Below, in pieces: positions 52,849 to 62,452 of a stretch of DNA of 64,000 nucleotides (positions within the stretch are counted from its first letter, which is position 1; the number at the start of each line of letters is the position of its first letter). Location: positions 76,259 through 140,258 of the forward strand of contig JBATVL010000059.1 in NCBI GenBank assembly GCA_049671745.1, in the 5' to 3' direction. The stretch comes from SNAP01 sp049671745. Its GTDB lineage: Bacteria > Bacteroidota > Bacteroidia > Bacteroidales > Marinifilaceae. The notes below the pieces were generated by a model that searched no databases, was not told the origin of the DNA, and saw nothing but the letters and a program-made list of their open reading frames with translations. A program made the position numbers and the translations under genes.

Positions 52849-53682
52849 ATGAGGAATTATAAAAGATTGTATATAAAGGAGATCGCTATCTTATTAAAGC
52901 ACAGAGCGAATGATGCTTATAAATATAGTATGGGACATGCTCTTTTGATGGCGGGGAAAAAGAATATGTTAGGTTGTATGATACTTGCAGCTAAGGCTGC
53001 CCAACGTTCAGGTGTAGGTTTAATAAGTATCTGGAGTATAAAAGAGGCAACTGATATTATTCATACCTGTATTCCAGAAGCTCTTATATATGATAAAGCA
53101 AGAAAGTATGATGCCATAGGTATAGGACCAGGTATAGGTACAAAAACGAGAATAAAACAAATTCTAGAGATTCTTTTAAAGGATACTAATTCTGAAATGT
53201 TATTAGATGCAGATGCTCTTAATATTATATCAGATAATCTGGAATTATTAGATCTCATTCCTGAAGAAAGTGTATTGACTCCTCATATAGGTGAGTTTGA
53301 TAGATTGTTTGGAAAGAGTACAAATATAGAGGAGAGAATAGAGAAACAAATTTTTTATTCTCAAAAATATAAATTGAATATAATTTTGAAAGGTCCAGAA
53401 TCTAGTGTTTCTATAAGTAATGGCTCTGTTTTTAGAAATACAACTGGAAATGCTGGAATGGCAACGGCAGGGAGTGGAGACGTACTTTCTGGTATTGTAT
53501 TAGCTCTATTGGCTCAAGGATATTCTGGTTCAGATTCAGCAAAAATAGGTGTTTTTGTTCACGGTTTAGCTGGTGATATTGCAGCTGATAGCTTAGGACA
53601 AATTTCTTTGATTGCCAGTGATATAATAGATTTTTTACCACAAGCTTGGCAAGAGATAACAAAATATACTAATTTTGCGTAA
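52849..53682 (+). CDS. nnrD: ADP-dependent NAD(P)H-hydrate dehydratase
   Basis: The 277-residue protein is the ribokinase-like repair domain (NnrD) that turns damaged NADHX back to NADH. It shows YSMGHALLMAGKKNMLGCMILAAKAA, GIGPGIGT, LLDADALN, LTPHIGEFDRL, ILKGPESSV and the catalytic TTGNAGMATAGSGDVLSG. In many Bacteroidetes this domain is the C-terminal half of a protein of about 500 residues with an NnrE epimerase in front; here only about 20 residues precede the domain, so the epimerase is absent or encoded elsewhere. The gene precedes a DUF4831 gene by 50 bases. Confidence 0.88.
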   Translation: MRNYKRLYIKEIAILLKHRANDAYKYSMGHALLMAGKKNMLGCMILAAKAAQRSGVGLISIWSIKEATDIIHTCIPEALIYDKARKYDAIGIGPGIGTKTRIKQILEILLKDTNSEMLLDADALNIISDNLELLDLIPEESVLTPHIGEFDRLFGKSTNIEERIEKQIFYSQKYKLNIILKGPESSVSISNGSVFRNTTGNAGMATAGSGDVLSGIVLALLAQGYSGSDSAKIGVFVHGLAGDIAADSLGQISLIASDIIDFLPQAWQEITKYTNFA

Positions 53683-53732
53683 AATTTAATTGTTAAGCAA
53701 TTATTTTAAATTATAAAAATAAAGACTTTATT

Positions 53733-54899
53733 ATGAAAAGGATTCTTTCTATCATTATTCTATGTTTATTAGTGCAAATAACTTTTGCAAATACAATAAA
53801 ATCAATTGATGATATAAAAGTAAAGATAAATTACAATCTTCCTCGTACCGTTTTAGATTTAAAAATAAGTTTAGAACGAACAGTTTATAGAAAAGGGATT
53901 TTTTCTCAATATGCTGTAAAATACTTAGGAGCATCTTCAGTAAATGTAATTAATGAAGATGGCGAGTCATGGTCTTTAGAGTCTGTGAAAATAGATCAAC
54001 ATAGAGAAATAGATCCAATGTCTTTCTATTCTATAGAGATGCAAGAAAATTATGATGCTCTTAAATTGAATCTTACTCCAGAAGGATTTTTGGCAGGTTT
54101 TAATAGTAGTTACGTTAGTGGTTTCGAATCTAGTAAAATTGAGCTATTCTCAAAAAGATCGCAAGAAGTAGTGGCCTCTGTGCAAGAATATTTCTGTATA
54201 GACCGCCCTTTTCTAATAGAGCAAGATTCTGTGATTATAGATAAAGATGTTAAGAAAGGCCTGAAATCAGAAGGGAAAGTAAAAGGTAAAAGAGTTCCTA
54301 AGACTTTAGAACAAAAGGCTGCTGATGCTGCTCATTATATCTTTAAATTACGAAAACGTCGTTTTAAAATATTATCATGCAATTACGAACATTTACCTGC
54401 AGATGGTTTATCTTATCAAGTGATAGTTCAGAAATTAAATGCTTTAGAGAAGCAATATTTAGAATTGTTTCTAGGTAAAACAGAAGTATACACAGAAACA
54501 AGAGATTATTCATACATACCAATGGCAAATGTAGATAGAGTCGTAATAGCAAAATATTCTGTTGATAATGGGTTTTTAGATAGTAAGAATTTGTCAGGTG
54601 TTCCAGTAACAATAAAAACAAGTAATATTTTAGTTGATAGAAATGCTAAAACTCTTTTATCTAAGCAAATTATTGAAGGTAGATATATATATTATAGAGT
54701 TCCAGCAAGAGTTAATATTGAAATATTAGATGGTAATCATTTAATAGGTAGAAAAAATATGATTATTCCTCAGTTGGGTGTTATTGCTAATATATCTGTT
54801 GATGTGTTAATAGAAAAGAAATTCTCTGTTGACTTTTATCCAGAGTATGGATCTTTGAAAACGATTCGTAATTCAGGAGCGAAACTAATTAAAAATTAA
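53733..54899 (+). CDS. DUF4831 family secreted protein
   Basis: The 388-residue protein has a signal peptide (MKRILSIIILCLLVQITFAN) and the DUF4831 pattern: VKINYNLPRTVLDLKISLERTVYRKGIFSQYAVKYLG near residues 30-70 and ADAAHYIFKLRKRRFKILSC in the middle. Members are predicted periplasmic or outer membrane proteins of Bacteroidetes with no known function. It lies after nnrD and before a chloride channel gene that has its own -7 element. Confidence 0.8.
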   Translation: MKRILSIIILCLLVQITFANTIKSIDDIKVKINYNLPRTVLDLKISLERTVYRKGIFSQYAVKYLGASSVNVINEDGESWSLESVKIDQHREIDPMSFYSIEMQENYDALKLNLTPEGFLAGFNSSYVSGFESSKIELFSKRSQEVVASVQEYFCIDRPFLIEQDSVIIDKDVKKGLKSEGKVKGKRVPKTLEQKAADAAHYIFKLRKRRFKILSCNYEHLPADGLSYQVIVQKLNALEKQYLELFLGKTEVYTETRDYSYIPMANVDRVVIAKYSVDNGFLDSKNLSGVPVTIKTSNILVDRNAKTLLSKQIIEGRYIYYRVPARVNIEILDGNHLIGRKNMIIPQLGVIANISVDVLIEKKFSVDFYPEYGSLKTIRNSGAKLIKN

Positions 54900-54937
54900 T
54901 AATTAGGATAAAGTATCTTTCTTTTATATTAAAACTA

Positions 54938-54945
54938 TAAGTTTG
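54938..54945 (+). promoter_or_regulatory. -7 element for the chloride channel gene
   Basis: TAAGTTTG fits TAnnTTTG, 40 bases before the ATG at 54986. No clear -33. Confidence 0.5.
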
Positions 54946-54985
54946 CATCTTTAAATCAATAATTAACAAAAAAAGACTGGTTAAT

Positions 54986-56770
54986 ATGCCAATTATACAA
55001 AGCAAAACTTTGCTAGCTCGCTTTCTTCTATGGCGAGTGAAAAATATAAAAGAGAAGAATTTCGTTTTAGTTCTAAGTTTAATAGTAGGACTAGTATGTG
55101 GATTAGTAGGGGTGATTTTAAAGAACTCTATTCACTATGTGCATCATTTTATAACAGAGAGCATGTCTCTTGATTCAGGTAATGCTCTTTTTATTTTTTT
55201 ACCAATAGTCGGTATTGTATTAACAACTATATGGGTTAAAGTTTTTGTAAAAGATGATATTGGTCACGGAGTTTCTAAGATACTGTATGCTATTTGTAAG
55301 AAAAATGGGATAATAAAAGGGCATAATAATTACTCTTCTATTATAGGTTCTACTCTTACAATTGGTTTTGGTGGATCGGTAGGAGCAGAGGCACCAGTTG
55401 TTTTAACTGGAGCATCTATAGGTTCTTCTTTGGCTAGGTTGTTCCATATGAACCATAGAATTATCATCTTAATGTTAGGATGTGGTGCTGCAGGTGCTAT
55501 TGGTGGTATTTTTAAAGCCCCTATTGCAGGTTTGGCCTTTACTCTTGAGGTATTAATGCTTGACCTAACAATGGGGTCTTTAATCCCTTTATTAATATCA
55601 TCTGTAACAGCAGCTTCCTTATCTTATCTTTTAATGGGTAAAGGAGTTATGTTTCAATACAATATTCATCATGCTTTCGAATTAAGTAATATTCCATTTT
55701 ATATATTATTGGGAATATTATCTGGTTTATTATCTGTATATTTTATAAGAACATCTATGTATGTAGAGGCTAAAATATCTTCATTTAATAGCCCTTTTAA
55801 GAGAATATTGTTGGGAGGACTTATTTTAGGTATTCTAATCTTCTTATTTCCACCTCTTTATGGAGAGGGATATACTACATTACAATCTTTACTAGATGGA
55901 GATACAACGCAAATGTTTAGTAATACTATTTTATATCCTTTACATGATAATTATTGGTTGATACTATTGTACTTGGCAGGAGTGTTTTTTCTTAAGGTTT
56001 TTGCTACGGCAGCAACAAACGGTTCTGGTGGAGTAGGAGGTATTTTTGCACCAACAATGTTTATGGGTGGTGTTGGAGGATTCTTTTTAGCTCGTTTGAT
56101 TAATGGTACTGGTATAATTAACCTGCCAGAAAGTAATTTCTCGCTTGTCGGAATGGCTGGAATGATGGCTGGAGTGATGCATGCTCCTTTAATGGCTATG
56201 TTTCTGATTGCAGAAATAACAGGTGGTTATGGTTTATTTATCCCTTTGATGATTACTTGCTTGATTGCTTATCTTACGGTTAAAGGTTTTGAACCACATT
56301 CTATATATGCAAAACGTTTAGCTCAAAGAGGTGAATTACTTACGCATAATAAAGACAAGGCAGTTTTAACTTTAATGAAACTTGATAAAGTTCTTGAGAC
56401 TGATTTAAAGACGGTTTGTCCTGATAGTACATTGGGTGAATTGGTAAAGATCATATCTAAATCAAAAAGAAATATATATCCAGTAGTTGATGTAGACGGA
56501 GAGTTCTTAGGAATGGTTATTCTTGATGATATTCGTCATATAATGTTTAATTCTGAAATGTATAGTGATACATATGTTCGAGACCTTATGATATTGCCTC
56601 CTGATTTGGTGGAGGTAAATGATCCTATGGATATTGTAATGCGTAAATTTGCTGATACTGGTGCATGGAATCTACCTGTTACAGATAATGGAAAATATCT
56701 AGGTTTTGTATCGAAATCTAAAATCTTTAGTACATATAGAAGAGTGCTTGTGCATTTTTCAGAGGAGTAA
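54986..56770 (+). CDS. CLC chloride channel/exchanger with CBS pair
   Basis: The 594-residue protein has a CLC membrane domain (about 25-435) and a C-terminal CBS pair (about 460-590: VCPDSTLGELVKII and MILPPDLVEVNDPMDIVM). Selectivity motifs are present: GFGGSVGAEAPVV with the gating glutamate, and GGVGGIFAPTMFMGG (GxFxP). The gating glutamate suggests a Cl-/H+ exchanger. The CBS pair may bind adenine nucleotides. The first motif reads GHGVS rather than GSGIP, so the anion selected may differ. Confidence 0.9.
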   Translation: MPIIQSKTLLARFLLWRVKNIKEKNFVLVLSLIVGLVCGLVGVILKNSIHYVHHFITESMSLDSGNALFIFLPIVGIVLTTIWVKVFVKDDIGHGVSKILYAICKKNGIIKGHNNYSSIIGSTLTIGFGGSVGAEAPVVLTGASIGSSLARLFHMNHRIIILMLGCGAAGAIGGIFKAPIAGLAFTLEVLMLDLTMGSLIPLLISSVTAASLSYLLMGKGVMFQYNIHHAFELSNIPFYILLGILSGLLSVYFIRTSMYVEAKISSFNSPFKRILLGGLILGILIFLFPPLYGEGYTTLQSLLDGDTTQMFSNTILYPLHDNYWLILLYLAGVFFLKVFATAATNGSGGVGGIFAPTMFMGGVGGFFLARLINGTGIINLPESNFSLVGMAGMMAGVMHAPLMAMFLIAEITGGYGLFIPLMITCLIAYLTVKGFEPHSIYAKRLAQRGELLTHNKDKAVLTLMKLDKVLETDLKTVCPDSTLGELVKIISKSKRNIYPVVDVDGEFLGMVILDDIRHIMFNSEMYSDTYVRDLMILPPDLVEVNDPMDIVMRKFADTGAWNLPVTDNGKYLGFVSKSKIFSTYRRVLVHFSEE

Positions 56771-56802
56771 TGTTGTTTAACGAGTATATTATTCATAATT
56801 TT

Positions 56803-56836
56803 AAATAAGTTATCTAATAAAGATAACTTATTTTTG
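56803..56836 (+). terminator. terminator after the chloride channel gene
   Basis: A perfect 13-bp stem (56803-56815 with 56821-56833, loop AATAA) continues into a T-run. Confidence 0.9.
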
Positions 56837-56917
56837 TTTAAACGTAACCTTTGGGAGTTTAGACAAGTAAACATAATTAGAAGTATATAGTATTTAGTTA
56901 ATTAATCAAATGTCACT

Positions 56918-57334
56918 ATGGAAGAAGAACATTATGAGATGTACGAAAAATTATTGAAAGTCAATAATTTAATTTCTGCACAAATGCATGAGTTGTTTAA
57001 AAACAAAGAGGTTACACGTTCTCAATATAACGTATTGAAGACTTTGGGAGATATTTATCCTAACTCGTGTAACGCAAAATATATTAAAGAGAATATATTA
57101 GTAAATGCTCCAGACGTTACACGTCTTCTTGATAGATTAATTTTAAAAGGTTTAATTGTTCGTAAGAGAGATGATGTTAAACGTCGTCAAATAGAGATTA
57201 AAATTACTAAGAAAGGATTAGATATATTAGGGTCTATGGGTTCAGAGGCAGATTTTTCTATTGATAATCTACAAAAGGTTAGTTTGAAAGAGGCTAAATC
57301 TTTGAATAAAATATTAGGTAAAATATTGAATTAA
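56918..57334 (+). CDS. MarR family transcriptional regulator
   Basis: The 138-residue protein has the winged helix-turn-helix of MarR regulators: TRSQYNVLKTLGDIYPNSCNAKYI, NAPDVTRLLDRLILKGLIVRKRDDVKRRQIEIKITKKGLDIL. Helices at both ends serve dimerisation. Such proteins are usually repressors that respond to small phenolic or oxidant ligands. No divergent target gene is adjacent; the nearest genes are a chloride channel upstream, beyond a terminator, and decayed DNA downstream, so its targets are unknown. Confidence 0.88.
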   Translation: MEEEHYEMYEKLLKVNNLISAQMHELFKNKEVTRSQYNVLKTLGDIYPNSCNAKYIKENILVNAPDVTRLLDRLILKGLIVRKRDDVKRRQIEIKITKKGLDILGSMGSEADFSIDNLQKVSLKEAKSLNKILGKILN

Positions 57335-57360
57335 TATTCTACCTAAATATTATTTAGATA

Positions 57361-57393
57361 AAAAGAGCTGCTTGTTTATAGTAGCTCTTTTTG
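57361..57393 (+). terminator. terminator after marR
   Basis: A 13-bp stem with one G-U pair (57361-57373 with 57381-57393) whose 3' arm ends in five T. Confidence 0.85.
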
Positions 57394-57467
57394 TGTGATG
57401 TAATCTCTGATGTTTTGGAATAGTATAATTATAAAAAGTTAATTTTTAAAATTTAAAACCTAATGGT

Positions 57468-57727
57468 ATGAAAAAAATAATTTTAATATCAGGATTTGTT
57501 ATTTTATGTTTTATGATTTTTGTGATTTCTTGTAAAGATAATCACATAAATTGGATTCTGACGTAAAGATATCTACTGATACAAAGGTAAGTGTAAATAA
57601 TAATAAGTTAGATCTAAATGAAAGATTAACTAATGTTTACGATTATATTACGCCTGTTGTTTTTAATAAAAGTCCTTCTCAAAAATCTCAAATATTTAAG
57701 AAAAAGAAGGTTATATATGGCATATAG
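57468..57727 (+). pseudogene. lipoprotein gene, frameshifted and cut by an IS
   Basis: An ATG at 57468 opens a lipoprotein signal (MKKIILISGFVILCF, then IFVISCKDN), but the frame closes at 57566. A one-base shift at about 57550 restores an open frame (LDSDVKISTDTKVSVNNNK, LDLNERLTNVYDYI) that runs to a TAG at 57725-57727, which lies inside the left inverted repeat of the ISL3 element. So the gene seems first truncated by the insertion, or also shifted. The family is unknown. Confidence 0.5.
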
Positions 57728-58518
57728 TGGGTAATCAAATTTTAACATTACCAAATGTAAAGTCTATCATGTGAATAAAGTTATCAATATTTCTATAACC
57801 TCTAGCTCTCTTTTTAGCTAGTTACGTATTATAATTAATTCCTTCTAATAGATATAGCGATACATACTTGTTTAATATTCTCAACATCTACAGACTTATC
57901 ATTAAGATATTCAACTGAATTATTTATCGTTTCTGCACCTTTCTATTTTGTAACATACAATATTCGTCTTGTTTCCAAATTAACTAGTGTTGTAACATAG
58001 CTATGTCCTTTTTACTAGATGATTCATCAAAATCTTCTTTTGAAAGATCTTTTATCTTGTCTTTTTTATGAGCTTTAGATATCCAATAAGAAAATATATA
58101 CCATATTCTTTGAGGATATACTCCCATTATATTAGCTGTTTTTTTAACAGACATCTCGCTTTCTATCAATAGCATAGAATAAGCTTCAAATAATAATGTA
58201 AAACCACTTCCTTTTCTTGCCCAAGGAACTTTAACTGTGGTGATTTTTCCACTATTTTCTTTTATTCTGGGTACTCTTGTATGAAGATAACATTCATGTT
58301 GAAAGAAATTAAGGTGTTACCATGTCCTTTTTACAGTGTCATGAGCAGTATAATCTATTTTATCATCTCCTTTAAATTTTTTACCCTTTGTGAAAATAAA
58401 TATATATGCAGTGCCTTACCTGTTCTTTCCAAGGCGATATTAGACCTAATGCTATACTGAACATTTCTTTACTGTTCTCCATGCAGGCTAAGATAGTTTT
58501 TTTCCATTACCCACTATA
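57723..58518 (-). mobile_element. decayed ISL3-family insertion sequence
   Basis: Perfect 13-bp terminal inverted repeats (TATAGTGGGTAAT at 57723-57735 and its inverse at 58506-58518) enclose about 770 bases of transposase debris on the - strand. The pieces, in broken frames, are typical of ISL3 transposases: MENSKEMFSIALGLISPW at the start, VKVPWARKGSGFTLLFEAYS, MSVKKTANIMGVYPQRIWYI, DESSSKKD, NLETRRILYVTK, and near the C-terminus AKKRARGYRNIDNFIHMI. The zinc-binding part after the start and the segment after KQVCI are deleted, so it is inactive. I see no target-site duplication. An intact element would be about 1.3 kb. Confidence 0.85.
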
Positions 58519-58719
58519 AATCATATAGAGACTTTATGTTATTCATTACACTTTTATTGGTGTAATTGTTCTACATACTAAAATTGACTAAGAACCCTGC
58601 TATACAACTTTTAGTGAATTTTATGTATTCAGACAGAAGAAGTTGTGAAATAAGTATCTTTAAATACGTACCAATTATTTGGTTATATACTGGTTATTAT
58701 ATGTGTTTTATTAGAACAG

Positions 58720-58752
58720 TTGCTTAAATAAAACCATAAATGATTATCTTTG
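58720..58752 (+). promoter_or_regulatory. promoter of manC
   Basis: TTG at 58720-58722, a 22-base spacer and TATCTTTG at 58745-58752, 26 bases before the ATG. The stretch from the IS end (58519) to here shows nothing else. Confidence 0.6.
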
Positions 58753-58778
58753 AATTAACTAATATTATATAAATATAT

Positions 58779-59822
58779 ATGAAGAATAATTATTTAGTGA
58801 TAATGGCGGGTGGTGTAGGTAGCCGCTTTTGGCCTATGAGTACACAAAAAAAACCTAAACAATTTTTAGATATATTAGGCACAGGTCGCACGCTATTACA
58901 ACTAACTGCAGATAGATTCTCTGAACTTGTTCCAAAAAAAAATATCTGGATTGTAACATCAGAATCTTACAAAGAGATTGTTGAACAACAACTTCCTGAT
59001 ATTGATAAAGAGCAAATCCTTCTTGAACCTTGCATGCGAAATACTGCTCCTTGTATAGCATATGCTAGTTGGAAAATAAAGCAAAAATATTCAGATGCTA
59101 ATATTGTTGTTTCACCGGCCGATCATATAGTATTAAATCAAGTAGAATTTACTAAAGTAATTAGAAATTGCTTCAATTATATAGATGAAAATGAAGATAT
59201 AATTACTTTAGGAATGCAGCCATCTCGACCTGAAATAGGATATGGTTATATTCAGGCAAATATAGATGACCCTTCTACAATAAAAGCGGTTTCGGCATTT
59301 AAAGAAAAACCTAATTTAGAAACTGCCAAGGAATATCTTGAAGATGGTAGTTATTATTGGAATGGAGGAATCTTCTTTTGGTCTGTTAAGACTGTAGAAT
59401 CTGCTTTTAGACAATATTTACCTTCTTTAGCTAGACAATTCGATTCTATTGAGAATAGTTTTTATACTGATAATGAACAAGCTGTGATAAAAGAACAATT
59501 TCCAAAATGTGAGAATATTTCTCTTGATTATGGAATAATGGAAAAGGCTAAAAACATAAAGGTACAAGCTTGCAATTTTGGTTGGTCTGATTTAGGTACT
59601 TGGAGTTCCCTTCATGAGCAACTGGAGAAAGATCCAATGAAAAATGCTATAGTTGGTAAGAATATAAAGATGATAGATTCCCACGATTGTGTTGTGCATG
59701 TTCCAATTGGTCGTAGATATATTGTTCAAGGTTTACATGATTATATTATTGCAGAAAATGGCAATACAGTACTTATTTGTAAAAAATCAGATGAACAAAG
59801 GATAAAGGAATTCTCGAAATAA
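58779..59822 (+). CDS. manC: mannose-1-phosphate guanylyltransferase
   Basis: The 347-residue enzyme makes GDP-mannose from mannose-1-phosphate and GTP. It has the nucleotidyltransferase start VIMAGGVGSRFWPMSTQKKPKQF, LEPCMRNTAPCIAYA, SPADHIV, FKEKPN, WNGGIFFW and ISLDYGIMEKA. It has only the GTase domain, without the C-terminal isomerase of bifunctional ManC/AlgA. The product feeds surface polysaccharides and GDP-fucose. A nucleotide-sugar dehydrogenase follows on the same strand 131 bases downstream. Confidence 0.93.
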   Translation: MKNNYLVIMAGGVGSRFWPMSTQKKPKQFLDILGTGRTLLQLTADRFSELVPKKNIWIVTSESYKEIVEQQLPDIDKEQILLEPCMRNTAPCIAYASWKIKQKYSDANIVVSPADHIVLNQVEFTKVIRNCFNYIDENEDIITLGMQPSRPEIGYGYIQANIDDPSTIKAVSAFKEKPNLETAKEYLEDGSYYWNGGIFFWSVKTVESAFRQYLPSLARQFDSIENSFYTDNEQAVIKEQFPKCENISLDYGIMEKAKNIKVQACNFGWSDLGTWSSLHEQLEKDPMKNAIVGKNIKMIDSHDCVVHVPIGRRYIVQGLHDYIIAENGNTVLICKKSDEQRIKEFSK

Positions 59823-59953
59823 AAAATATATAATAAATATAACAGTTTAATAGTATTTATTTGTTGTCCATTTTATAATGTTTTTCATATGTTAAATATG
59901 GTTAAAATACTATTTGATGTATATCTTTATTTGGTTGTGTTCGTATATTATTT

Positions 59954-61216
59954 ATGATAAAAGATGTTAGGATTGCTATTATAGGATTGGGATATGTTGG
60001 ATTACCTTTAGCTATAGAGTTTGCTAAGAAATATACAAGCGTAGGTTTTGATTTAGATAAAAAACGTATAGATGAATTGAATAGTTCTTTTGACAGAACA
60101 TTAGAAGCGAATTTTGAAAGTTTATCTGTTGCTTCTAATCTCATGTATTCTTCAGATACTGATGACATTAAGAATTGTAATGTTTATATTGTTTGTGTCC
60201 CAATATCTATAGATAAACATAAAAATCCAGATTTAAGTCCTCTTTTATCTGCCTCTAAAACAGTTGGTAAACTTTTGAATAAAGGAGATATTGTTATCTA
60301 CGAATCTACCGTATATCCAGGTGCAACAGAGGATGATTGTGTCCCTGTTCTGGAGAAATTTAGTAGTCTGAAATTTAATGAAGATTTCTTCTGTGGATAT
60401 TCTCCTGAACGAATTAACCCAGGTGACAAGATTAATACTTTAACAAAAATAGTGAAAATAACTTCTGGTTCAACTCCTGAGATTGCTATCATTGTTAATG
60501 ATTTATATAAGTCAATAATTACTGCTGGTACTTATATGGTTTCAAGTATTAAGGTAGCTGAAGCAGCAAAGTTAATAGAGAATTCACAAAGAGATTTGAA
60601 TATTTCTTTTATGAATGAGATTGCTATTATTTTTGATCTGTTAGATATAGATACCAATGAGGTTATTGATGCTTCTGCTACTAAATGGAATTTTATGAAA
60701 TATAAACCAGGTTTAGTGGGAGGCCACTGCATAAGTGTAGATCCATATTACATGATTCATAAATCTATAAGTTTAAATCATTATCCTTCTCTTTTAATAT
60801 CTGCACGTGAAGTGAATGAAAAGATGTCTAGTTTTATTGTTAATAAACTTATTCGCTTAATGGTCGAAAAAGAATTGAATGTTGTTAAATCTAAAATTTT
60901 GATTCTTGGTATAAGTTTTAAGGAAAACTGTGCTGACACTAGAAATTCAAAAGTGGTTGATATAGTACAAGAGCTTCAAGAAATTTCTAGTACTGTTGAT
61001 ATTTACGATCCATATGTAGATAAAGAAAATATAAAAAATAAATTTGACATAAATCTAATCCCAGAAATTGTTGATACAAATTATTCTGCAGTTCTTATAG
61101 CTGTTGCTCATGATAAATTTAAAGATATAGATCTAGGGAAATACATAAATGATAATAGCGTTATTTTTGATATTAAGGGTTTGTTTGATAGGAGTTTAGT
61201 TGATGCGAGATTGTAG
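59954..61216 (+). CDS. nucleotide-sugar dehydrogenase (WbpO/TviB-like)
   Basis: The 420-residue enzyme is of the UDP-glucose/GDP-mannose dehydrogenase family: NAD-binding start IAIIGLGYVGLPLAIEF, ESTVYPGATEDDCVPVLE, the YSPERINPGD motif, KLIENSQRDLNISFMNE with the catalytic lysine region, and the catalytic cysteine in GLVGGHCISVDPYY. The YSPERINPGD and NSQRDLNI segments match the UDP-N-acetylhexosamine 6-dehydrogenases (WbpO, TviB, WecC) better than UDP-glucose dehydrogenase. It would supply uronic acids for capsule or O-antigen. Confidence 0.88.
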   Translation: MIKDVRIAIIGLGYVGLPLAIEFAKKYTSVGFDLDKKRIDELNSSFDRTLEANFESLSVASNLMYSSDTDDIKNCNVYIVCVPISIDKHKNPDLSPLLSASKTVGKLLNKGDIVIYESTVYPGATEDDCVPVLEKFSSLKFNEDFFCGYSPERINPGDKINTLTKIVKITSGSTPEIAIIVNDLYKSIITAGTYMVSSIKVAEAAKLIENSQRDLNISFMNEIAIIFDLLDIDTNEVIDASATKWNFMKYKPGLVGGHCISVDPYYMIHKSISLNHYPSLLISAREVNEKMSSFIVNKLIRLMVEKELNVVKSKILILGISFKENCADTRNSKVVDIVQELQEISSTVDIYDPYVDKENIKNKFDINLIPEIVDTNYSAVLIAVAHDKFKDIDLGKYINDNSVIFDIKGLFDRSLVDARL

Positions 61217-61271
61217 TCTTTATTAATTAAATAGTTATTTCTAGATTATTTATTTGCTATGTTTAATAAAA

Positions 61272-62072
61272 TTATAATGTGATTTTCTTAGACATATTGA
61301 ATCCAAAGTATAATTCTCCTTTAGTTATATTTCCGAAAGTTTGACCGATTACTCCTTTTTCGCTCATTTGTATACTATTTGTTACAATTAGTTGAAATGA
61401 GTGATTATATGTTTCATAATTTATGCCTATAGAAATGGGATCATATGTTCTTCTTTGATCTTTCCAAATTCTCTTGGTATATTCTGCAACTGCCGAGATT
61501 CTTTTTGTGATATTATATTCTATTCCAAGACCTATTGCAAATAGATTATTTACTTCTTGTTTCGTTTTTACAAGATTATAATGCACTAAAGTAGGACTTA
61601 ACTGGATGTATATATTTGATATTTCTTTTGCTAGTAATATTTGATACAAATAGTCGTAACGATAAGACTCTTTGTATTTAAATGAAGTGTTATTTACTTT
61701 TTGTGATTTATAACTTAAATCAAAAAATAAGCTCACAGAAAAAGCTTTATCATTTGTTTGTTCTATTAGATTATATTTTGAGTATAATTCATAGGTTTTT
61801 TCAAAACTACTTCTTCTTAAGCCAATTAATATATTTTTGCTAGCTGTATAATCTAAACTAAAGGAAGTACTTGCATAATCTAAGCCGAATAATTCATTTA
61901 ATCCTCCCTTTATTTCCCCAAATCTATGATTCATTCTGAAATCCATTTGTCCTTCAGGAAGAGTATTAACAGAATGTGTATTAATAATTCTTGTGCTTTT
62001 AAAGAAACTTTGATTCTGAGAATATAAATTACTTGAAATTAATATCGTCAATATAAGTAGTGTTTGTTTCAT
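61272..62072 (-). CDS. DUF5777 beta-barrel protein
   Basis: The 266-residue protein has a signal peptide (cleavage near LYSQ) and a beta-barrel pattern of alternating strands, beginning with STRIINTHSVNTLPEGQMDFRMNHRFGEIKGGLNELFGLD, typical of the DUF5777 family, and ending in a FNMSKKITL strand. Family members are predicted outer membrane proteins that often lie beside cytochrome c-like or YceI genes. Its ATG overlaps the stop of the upstream haem protein by one base (TAATG), so the two are translationally coupled. Confidence 0.8.
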   Translation of the reverse strand: MKQTLLILTILISSNLYSQNQSFFKSTRIINTHSVNTLPEGQMDFRMNHRFGEIKGGLNELFGLDYASTSFSLDYTASKNILIGLRRSSFEKTYELYSKYNLIEQTNDKAFSVSLFFDLSYKSQKVNNTSFKYKESYRYDYLYQILLAKEISNIYIQLSPTLVHYNLVKTKQEVNNLFAIGLGIEYNITKRISAVAEYTKRIWKDQRRTYDPISIGINYETYNHSFQLIVTNSIQMSEKGVIGQTFGNITKGELYFGFNMSKKITL

Positions 62073-62452
62073 TATTCTTTCTCCTTACAGCCTTTTTCTA
62101 TCCAATTTTCTATAATACTTATCTTTAGATTATCCGTTTTAGGATTTGGTAAAGGAGGCATTGGTGATATTCCTTTTTCGTATTTAATGCTTCCTAAGAA
62201 AGTGCCATCCTTTATGCCTGTTATAACTTGCTTATAATTGTCATATATAACTCCTCCTCCAGGGTTTGAAACAGTATGACATCTTAAACAATTATTATCT
62301 ATGTAAGGTTTTATATGAGTTTTGTAATTATATTCTTTTTTCTTATTCTTTTCAAATAAGTTTTCCTCGTTATCATAAGTACAAGAAGTGAAAAACATAC
62401 ATATTAGTATGATTGCTAATATGACTTGTTTAATAACTATATTATATTGCAT
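62072..62452 (-). CDS. c-type cytochrome-like lipoprotein
   Basis: The 126-residue protein has a lipobox (FFTSC near residue 24), a charged linker and one haem-binding motif CLRCH (CxxCH) in YIDNNCLRCHTVSNPGGG. A methionine-rich MPPLPNP segment could give the sixth ligand, and the C-terminus IIENWIEKGCKEK is the final helix usual in these domains. It may carry electrons near the outer membrane. Its start codon lies inside the end of the DAHP synthase gene (11-base overlap), and its stop is coupled to the DUF5777 gene. Confidence 0.8.
   Translation of the reverse strand: MQYNIVIKQVILAIILICMFFTSCTYDNEENLFEKNKKKEYNYKTHIKPYIDNNCLRCHTVSNPGGGVIYDNYKQVITGIKDGTFLGSIKYEKGISPMPPLPNPKTDNLKISIIENWIEKGCKEKE

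Noticed and set aside
57723..58518. Target-site duplication flanking the ISL3 element
   Set aside because: The 8 bases on either side of the inverted repeats do not match.
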